Source: Pseudomonas quebecensis | Lineage (GTDB): Bacteria > Pseudomonadota > Gammaproteobacteria > Pseudomonadales > Pseudomonadaceae | Reading direction: 5' to 3' | Length of the DNA stretch: 64,000 nucleotides | NCBI RefSeq assembly: GCF_026410085.1 | Contig: NZ_CP112866.1 | Location: 3,285,001-3,349,000 of the forward strand | Shown: positions 16,392-24,842 of the stretch, piece after piece | Position numbering within the stretch: the stretch's first letter is position 1 | How the letters are laid out: each line of letters begins with the position of its first letter | Made by a program: the position numbers and the translations under genes | Notes under the pieces: model-generated | The model's input: only the letters and a program-made list of their open reading frames with translations | Told to the model about the DNA's origin: nothing | The model's database searches: none

Positions 16392-17594
16392 ATGTCGAAG
16401 AAGTCACGCTCCAAACTCTGGTTTCTCGTACACAGCTGGCTGGCCTTGCCCATCTGGTTCTTCGTACTGATCGTCTGCGTCACCGGCACCCTGGCGGTGG
16501 TCAGCCAGGAAATCGTCTGGCTGGCCAACCCCGAGATCCGCGCGAGCAAACCGTCCGATGACGCTGAACCGCTGAGCTTCGACCAGGTAATTGCCGCCAT
16601 CAAGCGCGACGATCCCCAAGTGATCGTGCGCTCCATCATCCGCCCCGATGAGTCGCACTTCGCCTTGAGCGTCGGCCTCAGCTACCCCGACGGTCGCTCG
16701 GTAGAGGCCTATGCCAACCCTTATACCGGCGCAATCCAGGGCATCAGCCCGGCATTCGATTTCCAGCAATTTACCCGTGCGTTGCACGGTTGGTGGCTGG
16801 TGCCGTTTACCAATGGCTACAGCTGGGGCTGGTATCTGGTTTCATTCCTCGGCTTGCCGCTGCTGGCATCGCTGGTCACCGGCCTGGTGGTGTACAAGCG
16901 CTTCTGGAAAGGCTTCCTGCGCCCTACCCTGCGTATTCGCCATGGGGCGCGAATCTTCTGGGGCGACTTCCACAGGCTGAGCGGTATCTGGTCGATCTGG
17001 TTCATCGCGGTCATCTCCATCACCGGCACCTGGTTCCTGATTCAGGCATTCCTGGGGGACAACCAGATCTCCATCTCCAGCGAGCCCATCGTGCCGGTGA
17101 TTGCCCGCGATAAAGTGCCGACCTCGGCCGCCGGCGTTCCGGCACCGATGATCCCCCTGGACGACGCCATCAAGATCGCCACCCAGCGCATTCCGGGGCT
17201 GGAGGCCAGCTTCGTGTTCCTGCCGCTCAACGCCTACAGCCACCTGCAGATCGGTGGCCGGGGCTGGTACCCGCTGATGTTCCAGACCGCGCAACTGAAC
17301 CCCTATGACGGAGATATCGCGGTCTCACACCTGCTCTCCGACCGCACGCCCCTGGAGTTCGTCACCGAATCCATGCGCCCGCTGCACACCGGTGACTTCG
17401 GTGGCCTATGGATCAAGTTGATCTGGGCGTTTTTCGGCCTCGTACTGAGCATGATGGTGCTGAGCGGCCTGCTGATCTGGACCAAACGCACCGCCCTGGC
17501 CACCGCCAATGCCCTCAAGCGCAGCCACAAAGTACAGCGTCAGGCTGCATCGATTCCCGTTATGCAGACTGAAACCCAGGAGGCCAATCCATGA
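16392..17594 (+). CDS. fpvG: PepSY-domain inner-membrane protein, FpvG-like ferripyoverdine reductase
   Basis: A 400-aa membrane protein with four main transmembrane helices (about 10-34, 145-170, 197-222 and 348-372) and two periplasmic PepSY-type domains. In P. aeruginosa FpvG reduces the iron of ferripyoverdine in the periplasm so that it is released. Conserved histidines at helix ends (LVHSWLALP, RALHGWW, FHRLSGIW, RPLHTGDFGG) fit haem or electron-transfer ligands. It is the first of eight genes with overlapping starts and stops; the next ATG at 17591 overlaps its stop. The order PepSY, three small proteins, binding protein, ATPase, permease, second binding protein is what identifies it as fpvG. 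Confidence 0.85.
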   Translation: MSKKSRSKLWFLVHSWLALPIWFFVLIVCVTGTLAVVSQEIVWLANPEIRASKPSDDAEPLSFDQVIAAIKRDDPQVIVRSIIRPDESHFALSVGLSYPDGRSVEAYANPYTGAIQGISPAFDFQQFTRALHGWWLVPFTNGYSWGWYLVSFLGLPLLASLVTGLVVYKRFWKGFLRPTLRIRHGARIFWGDFHRLSGIWSIWFIAVISITGTWFLIQAFLGDNQISISSEPIVPVIARDKVPTSAAGVPAPMIPLDDAIKIATQRIPGLEASFVFLPLNAYSHLQIGGRGWYPLMFQTAQLNPYDGDIAVSHLLSDRTPLEFVTESMRPLHTGDFGGLWIKLIWAFFGLVLSMMVLSGLLIWTKRTALATANALKRSHKVQRQAASIPVMQTETQEANP

Positions 17595-18124
17595 GCAAAG
17601 TCGCTGCCGCACCGTCGCCGCTGCGGACGTTCTGGCTGAAATGGCGTTTTCACCTCAACCTCCTGCTGGTCCTGGTGCCTCTGGGCTTCATGCCCAGGTA
17701 TTTCGCCGACGCCGCACTGTTTCGTGGAGACACCGGCATCGGCGAACGGGTGGCCGGCGACGTGCAGGTCGGCCCCTGGAGCCTGACCCTCGCCGAATTC
17801 CGCAACGAGGGCCCGAGCCCCGATCCCGCCGGGCCGATGAAATTCTTCAACGCCGCCCTGTGCGCCGCCTGTGCCGACCAGGTCAAGGCCACTTACCTGC
17901 GCATCGGCAAACCCCGCAGCCTGCGCGCCGCAGGGGTGATCTTCTTTGGCACCCCCTATCGCATGGGTGCCGGCCTGCCGGTGCCTGCGCGCACGCCGCC
18001 CGACGCCGAACTGTGGATCACCATGGAAGGCTGGGACGGCACGATGCACCAGGGTTCCATCCCGCTCAGCCAGGCGTCGCCCGCCACCATTGCCTGGCTG
18101 AACAAGCAAGGAGTCAAACCATGA
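17591..18124 (+). CDS. fpvH: FpvH-like membrane-anchored protein
   Basis: A 177-aa protein with one hydrophobic segment at about residues 17-38 and a periplasmic part of about 135 aa. It has a CAACADQ motif around residue 96 and the segment GTPYRMGAGLPVPARTPPDAELW. In P. aeruginosa the corresponding FpvH is needed with FpvG for full iron release from pyoverdine; the molecular role is not established. The ATG at 17591 overlaps the fpvG stop, and its own stop overlaps the next ATG at 18121. Identity rests mainly on gene order. Confidence 0.75.
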   Translation: MSKVAAAPSPLRTFWLKWRFHLNLLLVLVPLGFMPRYFADAALFRGDTGIGERVAGDVQVGPWSLTLAEFRNEGPSPDPAGPMKFFNAALCAACADQVKATYLRIGKPRSLRAAGVIFFGTPYRMGAGLPVPARTPPDAELWITMEGWDGTMHQGSIPLSQASPATIAWLNKQGVKP

Positions 18125-18441
18125 CCTCAATCCTGCGCGCCTTTACCGCGCTGCTATGCGTGGGCTTCAGTGCCACCGCGCTGGCCCATAACCCGATGTG
18201 CGAATGCAAGGAAATACCCGGCGAGCAAATTCAGTGCAAAGGCGGCTTCTCCGATGGCAGCGGCGCTCCCGGCGTGACCCTGGACGTGATCGGCTACGAC
18301 GAGACCGTCCTGATGCCTGGCAAGCTCGGCGCCGATTCGACCCTGACCTTCAAGAAGCCTTCGGCCGAGTTCTACGTGTTGTTCGATGCCGGCCCCGGCC
18401 ATGTGGTGGAAATCGACCAAGCGGATATCCAGCCCCAATGA
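18121..18441 (+). CDS. fpvJ: FpvJ-like periplasmic protein
   Basis: A 106-aa secreted protein with a cleavable signal peptide (MTSILRAFTALLCVGFSATALA, cleavage near 22) followed by a small beta-rich domain. Three cysteines lie close together at the mature N-terminus (HNPMCECKE and QIQCKGGF), which could bind metal or form a disulfide. In P. aeruginosa FpvJ is one of the accessory proteins of the ferripyoverdine dissociation complex. The gene overlaps both neighbours by four bases (ATGA). The start at 18121 is certain from that coupling, although the frame stays open further upstream. Confidence 0.75.
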   Translation: MTSILRAFTALLCVGFSATALAHNPMCECKEIPGEQIQCKGGFSDGSGAPGVTLDVIGYDETVLMPGKLGADSTLTFKKPSAEFYVLFDAGPGHVVEIDQADIQPQ

Positions 18442-18998
18442 GTACGACACAGGTTGTACGCCCCGCCGGTGCCGGACACGAAACTCTGTATGTGCTGCTG
18501 TTGTGCCTGATCATCCTGGCGGTCGCCGGGACAGTGGTGGCACTGCACGGCGAACCCCAGCAGGTTGCGGTCCTGCCCAGCCATCAATTGGATGCGCGAC
18601 GCGACCTGAGCGCCGCCGAGCAAGGCATCTACGCCGACCTGCGCGTGACCCTGGATGAAATCCACCTGCTGCAACAGGAGCAGAGCGCCCTGCCGACGCC
18701 CGAGCAACTGGCCGAGGAAGGCTTCGCGCCGTTCGCCCAGGATGCCAGCTCGGTCAGCCGCGGCGATCACCGCTGGCAGTTGCTGGCACCAGCCGCTTAC
18801 CTGGGGTTGAGCCAAGTGCCAAGCGTGAGCGGCTCATTGCTGATGCGCGTGCAAGGCAGCGAGCCGGATATCTGGCTCAACCGCACCCAAGACCTTGGCG
18901 CCCCTTCCGACCTCACTGACCAGGCGCTGATCGCAGCCGGCTGGCAGCAGGTGGTCGCGCAATTCGATGCCGGCGTGACGCGCCAGCACCGTCACTGA
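18438..18998 (+). CDS. fpvK: FpvK-like inner-membrane protein (DUF6162-type)
   Basis: A 186-aa protein with one N-terminal transmembrane helix (LYVLLLCLIILAVAGTVVAL, about residues 16-35) and a periplasmic domain of about 150 aa. The domain begins with a helical, Glu/Gln-rich region (AAEQGIYADLRVTLDEIHLLQ). It ends RQHRH, a His-rich tail. In P. aeruginosa FpvK forms part of the inner-membrane complex that strips iron from pyoverdine. The ATG overlaps the fpvJ stop; 19 bp separate it from fpvC. Assignment is by operon position and topology. Confidence 0.72.
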   Translation: MSTTQVVRPAGAGHETLYVLLLCLIILAVAGTVVALHGEPQQVAVLPSHQLDARRDLSAAEQGIYADLRVTLDEIHLLQQEQSALPTPEQLAEEGFAPFAQDASSVSRGDHRWQLLAPAAYLGLSQVPSVSGSLLMRVQGSEPDIWLNRTQDLGAPSDLTDQALIAAGWQQVVAQFDAGVTRQHRH

Positions 18999-19017
18999 AC
19001 GAGAAGACCGATTGCCC

Positions 19018-19938
19018 ATGCCTATTTCACCTCCCCTGTTGCGTTTGTTGCTGGTTGGACTGCTCAGCCTGGTACTCGCCCCCTTCGCCCACGCCGATGC
19101 CGCAAAACGTCTGCGCATCGGCATCACGCTGCATCCTTATTACAGCTACGTAGCCAATATTGTCGGCGACAAGGCCGAAGTGGTGCCGCTGATTCCGGCC
19201 GGCTTCAACCCGCACGCCTACGAGCCCCGCGCCGAAGACATCAAGCGCATCGGCACCCTTGATGTGATCGTGCTCAATGGCGTCGGCCATGACGATTTCG
19301 CCGACCGCATGATCGCCACCAGCGAACGCCCGGACATCCCGGTGATCGAGGCCAACGCCAACGTGCCGCTGCTGGCCGCCACCGGCAATGCCGCGCGCGG
19401 TGCGGGCAAAGTGGTCAACCCGCATACGTTCTTGTCGATCAGCGCGTCGATTGCCCAGGTCAACAACATTGCCCGCGAGCTGGGCAAGCTCGATCCCGAC
19501 AACGCCAGGACCTACACCCAGAACGCCCGCGCCTACGGCAAGCGCCTGCGCCAGATGCGCGCCGACGCCCTCGCCAAGCTCACCCGCGCGCCCAACCCCG
19601 ACCTGCGCGTCGCCACCGTGCACGCGGCCTACGACTACCTGCTGCGTGAATTCGGCCTGGAGGTCACCGCAGTGGTCGAGCCGGCCCACGGCATCGAACC
19701 CAGCCCCAGCCAGTTGAAGAAAACCATCGATGAACTGCGCGCCCTGGATGTGAAGGTGATTTTTTCGGAGATGGATTTCCCGTCCACTTATGTCGATACC
19801 ATCCAGCGCGAATCAGGGGTCAAGCTGTACCCGCTGTCGCATATTTCCTACGGCGAATACAGCGCTGAGAAGTACGAAGTGGAAATGACCGGCAACCTCA
19901 ACACTGTCGTCCGGGCCATCCAGGAGTCGGGGGCATGA
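19018..19938 (+). CDS. fpvC: periplasmic metal-binding protein FpvC (ZnuA/SitA-type)
   Basis: A 306-aa cluster A-I solute-binding protein. After a signal peptide ending near ALA/FAHADA (about residue 25), the candidate metal ligands are H in TLHPYYSY, H in FNPHAYEP, H in NPHTFLS and the acidic residue in SEMDFPSTY, as in ZnuA/SitA proteins. In the Fpv system FpvC captures the ferrous iron released from pyoverdine and delivers it to FpvDE. The ATG at 19018 is chosen over a TTG six bases upstream. Its stop overlaps the fpvD start. It could be mistaken for a zinc or manganese binding protein if read alone; the operon indicates iron. Confidence 0.85.
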   Translation: MPISPPLLRLLLVGLLSLVLAPFAHADAAKRLRIGITLHPYYSYVANIVGDKAEVVPLIPAGFNPHAYEPRAEDIKRIGTLDVIVLNGVGHDDFADRMIATSERPDIPVIEANANVPLLAATGNAARGAGKVVNPHTFLSISASIAQVNNIARELGKLDPDNARTYTQNARAYGKRLRQMRADALAKLTRAPNPDLRVATVHAAYDYLLREFGLEVTAVVEPAHGIEPSPSQLKKTIDELRALDVKVIFSEMDFPSTYVDTIQRESGVKLYPLSHISYGEYSAEKYEVEMTGNLNTVVRAIQESGA

Positions 19939-20681
19939 CCGCCGCAGAACAGCTGAAAGTCGCCAGCATCGGGCCGACCCTGGACTTCGACAAGGTGTCG
20001 CTGACCCTGGGCCGCACCGCAATCCTGGTCGACGTGAGTTTCCAGGTACAGCCGGGCAGCATCCACGCCCTGGTCGGCCCCAACGGCGGCGGTAAAAGCT
20101 CGCTGATCAAGACCCTCCTGGGGCAGACCCCACATCAGGGGCGCTTGAGCCTGGCGTGGCCGGCTTCGCCCGGCGCCGTCGGCTATGTACCGCAGGCGCT
20201 GGAGTTCGACCGAGGCTTGCCGATGACCGTGGATGATTTCATGGCTGCGATGTGTCAGCGGCGTCCGGCGTTTCTGGGCCTGTCCCGGCACTACACGGCC
20301 GCCATCGGCGAAGCGCTGGAGCGGGTCGGCATGCAGGACAAGCGCAAGCGCCGCATGGGCGCGCTGTCCGGCGGCGAGCGCCAGCGCGTGCTGCTGGCCC
20401 AAGGCCTGATTCCGGCCCCGCACCTGCTGGTGCTGGACGAACCGATGTCGGCCCTTGATGAAGCCGGCATCCAGGTCTTCGAGCGCCTTCTCAATGACTG
20501 GCGCCTGGCCGGCATTACCGTACTGTGGATCGAACACGATCTGGAAGCGGTCGGCCGCCTGGCCGATCGAGTGACCGGCCTTAACCGCCGCGTACTGTTC
20601 GATGCCACGCCCAAGGAATCACTGACTCCGGACCGCCTGCTGACCCTGTTTTCTACTCATCCTCGGAGCACCGCACCATGA
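19935..20681 (+). CDS. fpvD: metal ABC transporter ATPase FpvD
   Basis: A 248-aa cytoplasmic ATPase of the metal-chelate ABC family that powers import through FpvE. Walker A GPNGGGKSS is at about 47-55, the signature LSGGERQR in the middle, and Walker B LLVLDEPMSALD follows; the H-loop is in WIEHDLEAVG. ATGA overlaps link it to fpvC upstream and fpvE downstream, indicating strict translational coupling. The short N-terminal extension before the first beta strand is not unusual for the family. Confidence 0.88.
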   Translation: MTAAEQLKVASIGPTLDFDKVSLTLGRTAILVDVSFQVQPGSIHALVGPNGGGKSSLIKTLLGQTPHQGRLSLAWPASPGAVGYVPQALEFDRGLPMTVDDFMAAMCQRRPAFLGLSRHYTAAIGEALERVGMQDKRKRRMGALSGGERQRVLLAQGLIPAPHLLVLDEPMSALDEAGIQVFERLLNDWRLAGITVLWIEHDLEAVGRLADRVTGLNRRVLFDATPKESLTPDRLLTLFSTHPRSTAP

Positions 20682-21577
20682 GTTATGAAGCCTTTCGCCT
20701 GATGGTCCAGGGCTGGGCCTCTTCCGGGTACCTGCCGGAAGCCTTGGCCTACGGGTTTGTGGTCAATGCGCTGCTCGCGGGTCTGTTGATCGGTCCGGTA
20801 CTGGGTGGGCTGGGTACGCTGGTGGTGGTCAAGCGCTTTGCGTTTTTTTCTGAAGCGGTCGGCCACGCCGCGCTGACCGGCGTAGCGGTGGGCATCCTGC
20901 TCGGCGAGCCCTATACCGGACCGTACGGCAGCCTGTTCGGCTACTGCCTGCTGTTCGGCATCCTGCTCAACTACCTGCGCAACCGCACCGGGCTGGCACC
21001 CGACACCTTGATCGGCGTGTTCCTCTCGGTGTCCCTGGCGCTGGGCGCGAGCCTGTTGTTGATCCTGGCGGGCAAGATCAACGTGCACATTCTGGAAAAC
21101 GTACTGTTCGGCTCGGTGCTGACGGTCAACGGCAACGACCTGCTGGTGCTGGCGATTGTCGGCACGCTGGTGATGGCCCTGGCGCTGCCGCTGTACAACC
21201 GCATCATGCTCGCCAGTTTCAACCCGCAGCTGGCGGCGGTGCGCGGCGTAGCGGTAAAGACCCTGGATTATCTGTTCGTGATCCTGGTGACATTGATCAC
21301 AGTGGCCGCGGTCAAGGTCATCGGCGCGATCCTCGTGGGGGCGCTGCTGGTGATTCCGGCGGCGGCGGCGCGCCTGCTGAGCCAGTCGCTCAAAGGGTTC
21401 TTCTGGGTCTCGGTGGTGATCGCCACGGTCAGCACCCTCTGCGGGATTCTGCTGCCGATCCTATTCGACCTGCCCATCCCCTCCGGTGCCGCGATCATCC
21501 TCGTCGCCGGTATCGCCTTCGCCTGCGCCGCCATTGCGCGTGGCGTCGTCCCCAGTCTGAAAGGGAATCTTGGATAA
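20678..21577 (+). CDS. fpvE: metal ABC transporter permease FpvE
   Basis: A 299-aa ABC-3 family permease with eight to nine transmembrane helices. The family features VVKRFAFFSEAVGHAALTGVA near residues 50-70 and VGALLVIPAAAARLL around 220-234 are present. It pairs with FpvD and receives metal from FpvC. Its ATG overlaps the fpvD stop, and its TAA stop overlaps the fpvF start (TAATG). Confidence 0.88.
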   Translation: MSYEAFRLMVQGWASSGYLPEALAYGFVVNALLAGLLIGPVLGGLGTLVVVKRFAFFSEAVGHAALTGVAVGILLGEPYTGPYGSLFGYCLLFGILLNYLRNRTGLAPDTLIGVFLSVSLALGASLLLILAGKINVHILENVLFGSVLTVNGNDLLVLAIVGTLVMALALPLYNRIMLASFNPQLAAVRGVAVKTLDYLFVILVTLITVAAVKVIGAILVGALLVIPAAAARLLSQSLKGFFWVSVVIATVSTLCGILLPILFDLPIPSGAAIILVAGIAFACAAIARGVVPSLKGNLG

Positions 21578-22497
21578 TGCGCTTCGCTCTACGCCCGCTG
21601 ACCCTGGCCTTTGCCTGCCTGATCGCCGCACCGCTGATGGCGGTCGAATCGGTAAAACCTGCGGTGCATGCCGCCAAACCCGTGAAAGCGCTGGCCTCGC
21701 TGCCCATCACCTATGGCTTGGCGGACGTGTTGCTCAAAGGCACCGACGTGCAACTGGAACGCGCCGCGCCGGCCAACCTGCCCGGCTCGCGGCAGGTGGC
21801 GTATTTCACGGGCCGTGGCGCGCCGGCGCTCAGCGCCTTGGCCCAGGACGCCGACGCAGCCATCGGCCTGCGCTCGCTGTGGCCGGATGACCCGCTCTAT
21901 CCGGTGGCGCGCCGCAGCAATATCCGCATCGTCGAAGTGGACGCCGCACGCCCGGTCGACGGCGGTTTGCCGGGGATCGCCGTGCAACCCGGCGCGATCG
22001 ACGGTTTGAATAGCCAGCCCTGGCAATCGAGCAACAACCTGGGCCGCATGGCCGATGTCATGGCCGCCGACTTGAGCCGCCTGGCACCGGATGCCAAAAC
22101 CAGGATCGACGCCAACCTCGCAGCCCTCAAACAACGCCTGCTCAAACTCAGTGCCGACAGCGAGGCACGCCTGGCCAAGGCCGATAACCTGAGCGTGGTG
22201 AGCTTGAGTGATCATTTCGCGTATCTGATCAGCAGCCTGAACCTCGAAGCGCTCAGCACCGACGCCCGCCCCGATGCCGAGTGGACGCCCGATGCACTAG
22301 GCAAACTCACCGCCGAGCTGAAGGACAATGACGTAGCCGTGGTGCTGCATCATCGTCAGCCAAGTGAGGCGGTAAAAGCCGCGGTGGCGGCAGGTGGTGC
22401 ACAGCTTCTGGTACTCAACGTCGACGGCGCAGACCCGGTGGCGGAGCTGGAAAGCAACGTGGATCAGGTGATCAAAAGCCTGACGCCAAGTGGCTGA
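21577..22497 (+). CDS. fpvF: second periplasmic binding protein FpvF
   Basis: A 306-aa exported protein with a signal peptide (cleavage near residue 22) and the overall shape of a cluster A-I binding protein, but without the full set of metal-binding histidines seen in FpvC. In P. aeruginosa FpvF binds both the siderophore and FpvC and is thought to place ferripyoverdine near the reduction machinery. It is the last gene of the fpvGHJKCDEF operon. The intergenic sequence after it is short, and I see no clear terminator before the convergent gntR gene at 22539. Confidence 0.8.
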   Translation: MRFALRPLTLAFACLIAAPLMAVESVKPAVHAAKPVKALASLPITYGLADVLLKGTDVQLERAAPANLPGSRQVAYFTGRGAPALSALAQDADAAIGLRSLWPDDPLYPVARRSNIRIVEVDAARPVDGGLPGIAVQPGAIDGLNSQPWQSSNNLGRMADVMAADLSRLAPDAKTRIDANLAALKQRLLKLSADSEARLAKADNLSVVSLSDHFAYLISSLNLEALSTDARPDAEWTPDALGKLTAELKDNDVAVVLHHRQPSEAVKAAVAAGGAQLLVLNVDGADPVAELESNVDQVIKSLTPSG

Positions 22498-22538
22498 ATG
22501 CCAACGGCCTTACTGAGACCCGAATTGGCCCCTGTCAC

Positions 22539-23252
22539 TCAGACGACATCTACTCCCACATGAATCGCATCATGCCGCCAGAATTCCAGATCGCAATCGA
22601 TCAGGCGCTGGTGCTGGTCATAGTTGACCCGGGCAATGCGCAGGCCGGGGCTGCCCACCGAGACGCGCAACGCGGCGGCAGCCTCCACCGGCAATGAGGT
22701 CGGGACGATCTCGAAACGCACCCGTCCGTAATGCACGTCGTACTTGCGCGCGTACAGCTCGGTCATCGACTGGGTCAAATCACACGCCAGAATCCCCGGA
22801 AAATACTGCGGGTTCAGGTAGTGCTCCACATACAGCACCAACCGCCCATCAATGCGCCGCCCCCGGCAGATCTGGATCACGCTGGACAACGCCGGTAACT
22901 GCAACCAGGCGCATACCGCCGCCGAGGCCGGTTGCAAGCGCGCGCTGAGCACTTCGGTGGACGCCACCCGGCCCTGGTCGCTGACCATCGCGTGGAAGTG
23001 GCTGCGTTGCATCAGGTTGTAGGCCAGGCGCGGCGGCGACACAAACCAGCCGCGGCGCTCTTCGCGATAGATCTGCCCTTGCGCCTCCAGTTGTAACAAG
23101 GCTTCCCGCACGGTAATGCGAGTGGTACCAAACAACTCGCTGAGCTTACGTTCGGCAGGCAACTTGCGACCGGGCGGCAACAGACCGTGGTCGATCTGCT
23201 CCTGCAGCGCCAGGCCGATGGAGGTCACCGCCTTGATTGCTTCATCACGCAT
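22539..23252 (-). CDS. GntR-family regulator with UTRA domain (HutC subfamily)
   Basis: A 237-aa regulator. A winged HTH fills residues 1-75 (PPGRKLPAERKLSELFGTTRITVREAL, then the wing GQIYREERRGWFV), and a UTRA ligand-binding domain fills about 90-237. The HutC subfamily senses small effectors and binds GT-N-TA-N-AC palindromes; a TGGACTAGACCA site lies just before its own start and a second one before the divergent transporter operon. It is therefore the probable repressor of that operon and of itself. The ATG at 23252 is preferred over a TTG three bases upstream. The effector is likely the transported organophosphorus compound or its product. Confidence 0.88.
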   Translation of the reverse strand: MRDEAIKAVTSIGLALQEQIDHGLLPPGRKLPAERKLSELFGTTRITVREALLQLEAQGQIYREERRGWFVSPPRLAYNLMQRSHFHAMVSDQGRVASTEVLSARLQPASAAVCAWLQLPALSSVIQICRGRRIDGRLVLYVEHYLNPQYFPGILACDLTQSMTELYARKYDVHYGRVRFEIVPTSLPVEAAAALRVSVGSPGLRIARVNYDQHQRLIDCDLEFWRHDAIHVGVDVV

Positions 23253-23266
23253 CAACGTTACCTTTC

Positions 23267-23278
23267 TGGACTAGACCA
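23267..23278. promoter_or_regulatory. GntR/HutC operator, gntR side
   Basis: TGGACTAGACCA differs at one position from the palindrome TGGTCTAGACCA bound by many HutC-type GntR proteins. It ends 15 bp before the regulator's start codon, placing it for autorepression. Confidence 0.6.
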
Positions 23279-23533
23279 GCACCGTTCAGGTGCACAAAGC
23301 GCTGGGTAAACGGGCCCTTGCTATTGCGTGCAAGCGTAGGCAGGACAAATGACCGAGAGATGACAGCCCTCTGGATGCGGCCTACCACACCCTGCAATAC
23401 ATCGGCCAAGTCCCGCCAATGCGGGCCCTTTGGCGTGGTCTACGCTGAGTCTGCGCGGAGCGACATCGACGCGTTGAAAACGACATCGACATGAAACTGT
23501 CATCCATCGGGCCTAGATTGGCTCAGGTATTGC

Positions 23534-23545
23534 TGACCTAGACCA
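23534..23545. promoter_or_regulatory. GntR/HutC operator, transporter side
   Basis: TGACCTAGACCA matches ten of twelve bases of the palindrome TGGTCTAGACCA. It lies 57 bp before the start of the solute-binding-protein gene, where bound repressor would cover the promoter. A poorer copy may lie near 23509-23520. Confidence 0.55.
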
Positions 23546-23601
23546 CATCACCGCAATCGTTCATAAAAACGCAGCGTTGTTAACGCCCATAGGAGCTTCG
23601 G

Positions 23602-24678
23602 ATGAAACAGCTTTTCCTGGCATCACTGTTAGGCTCGACCATTGCCATGTGCACCGCCGCCATGGCTGCCGATACCGATCTAAAAACGCTGGAAGCCGCC
23701 GCGAAGGCCGAAGGCGCCGTCAACAGCGTCGGCATGCCCGATGACTGGGCCAACTGGAAAGGCACCTGGGACGATCTGGCCAAGACCTATGGCCTCAAGC
23801 ACATCGACACCGACATGAGTTCGGCGCAGGAAATCGCCAAGTTCAAGGCCGAAAAAGACAACGCCAGCGCCGATATCGGCGACGTCGGCGCAGCCTTCGG
23901 CCCGATTGCGGTGAAACAGGAAGTGACCCAGCCTTACAAACCGTCCACCTGGGCCCAGGTGCCGGATTGGGCAAAAGACAAGGACGGCCACTGGGCCCTG
24001 GCATACACCGGGACGATTGCGTTTATCGTCAACAAGAAGTTGCTGCATGGATCTGAAGTGCCCCACAGCTGGGCCGACCTGCAAACCGGCAAGTACAAGG
24101 TCTCCGTGGGCGACGTCAGCACGGCGGCACAGGCGGCCAACGGCGTACTGGCAGCGGCCATCGCCAATAAAGGCGACGAGAAGAACATTGCCCCCGGGCT
24201 GCAGTTTTTTACCAAAATTGCCCAGCAAGGTCGCCTCTCGCTGTCCAACCCGACCATCGCCACCATGGAAAAAGGCGAAGTCGAAGTGGGCATCGTCTGG
24301 GACTTCAACGGCCTGAGCTACAAAGCCAAGATGGGCAACCCGGATGACTACGTGGTGCTGATCCCATCGGACGGCTCGGTGAAATCCGGCTACACCACCA
24401 TCATCAACAAATACGCCAAGCACCCGAACGCGGCCAAGCTGACCCGCGAATACATCTTCAGCGATGCCGGCCAACTTAACCTGGCCAAGGGCAATGCGCG
24501 CCCCATCCGTGCCGAAACCGACCTGAAACTGCCGGCCGATATCGCCAAGAACCTGATCCCGGGCGAGCAGTACACCAAGGCCAATCCACAGCCGATCAAG
24601 GATGCCGATGCCTGGGAAAAAACCTCCAAGAAACTGCCTCAGCTGTGGAATGAGCAGGTCATCGTAGAGATGAAATAA
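23602..24678 (+). CDS. ABC transporter solute-binding protein, probable organophosphorus substrate
   Basis: A 358-aa periplasmic binding protein with a Sec signal peptide (cleavage after AMA, about residue 22). Its fold is of the Fe3+/spermidine/2-aminoethylphosphonate class (cluster D type), as judged from FKAEKDNASADIGDVGAAFGP, TGTIAFIVNKKLL and the KHPNAAKLTREYIFSDAGQ segment near the C-terminus. AGGAGC precedes the ATG. It heads an operon with two permeases, an ATPase and two phosphatase-like enzymes, which suggests import of a phosphonate or phosphate ester. A REP pair separates it from the next gene. The exact ligand cannot be read from sequence. Confidence 0.82.
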   Translation: MKQLFLASLLGSTIAMCTAAMAADTDLKTLEAAAKAEGAVNSVGMPDDWANWKGTWDDLAKTYGLKHIDTDMSSAQEIAKFKAEKDNASADIGDVGAAFGPIAVKQEVTQPYKPSTWAQVPDWAKDKDGHWALAYTGTIAFIVNKKLLHGSEVPHSWADLQTGKYKVSVGDVSTAAQAANGVLAAAIANKGDEKNIAPGLQFFTKIAQQGRLSLSNPTIATMEKGEVEVGIVWDFNGLSYKAKMGNPDDYVVLIPSDGSVKSGYTTIINKYAKHPNAAKLTREYIFSDAGQLNLAKGNARPIRAETDLKLPADIAKNLIPGEQYTKANPQPIKDADAWEKTSKKLPQLWNEQVIVEMK

Positions 24679-24704
24679 GGGTTTATTCCGCATTGGAGAT
24701 CCAA

Positions 24705-24793
24705 TGTGGAAGCGGGCTTGCTCGCGAATGCGGTATGTCAGCCAATACATTTGTTCTGATACGCCGCTTTCGCCAGCAAGCCCGCTCCCACAC
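24705..24793. repeat. inverted REP pair (REPIN)
   Basis: TGTGGAAGCGGGCTTGCTCGCGAATGCGG (as two imperfectly matched arms) at 24705-24733 and its inverted counterpart CCGCTTTCGCCAGCAAGC... at 24763-24793 form a REP doublet typical of the P. fluorescens group. It sits inside an operon, between the binding-protein and phosphatase genes, where it may stabilise the upstream mRNA and raise binding-protein output over the membrane parts. Confidence 0.75.
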
Positions 24794-24842
24794 CTGAACC
24801 GCGTTTTTACCGGAAATAACCTGTTGCGGAGCGCCAGCCCCC

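Noticed and set aside
18438..19938. Zinc or manganese uptake locus
   Set aside because: The binding protein and ABC genes alone look like ZnuABC, but the PepSY protein, three small membrane/periplasmic genes and a second binding protein fit the Fpv iron system better.
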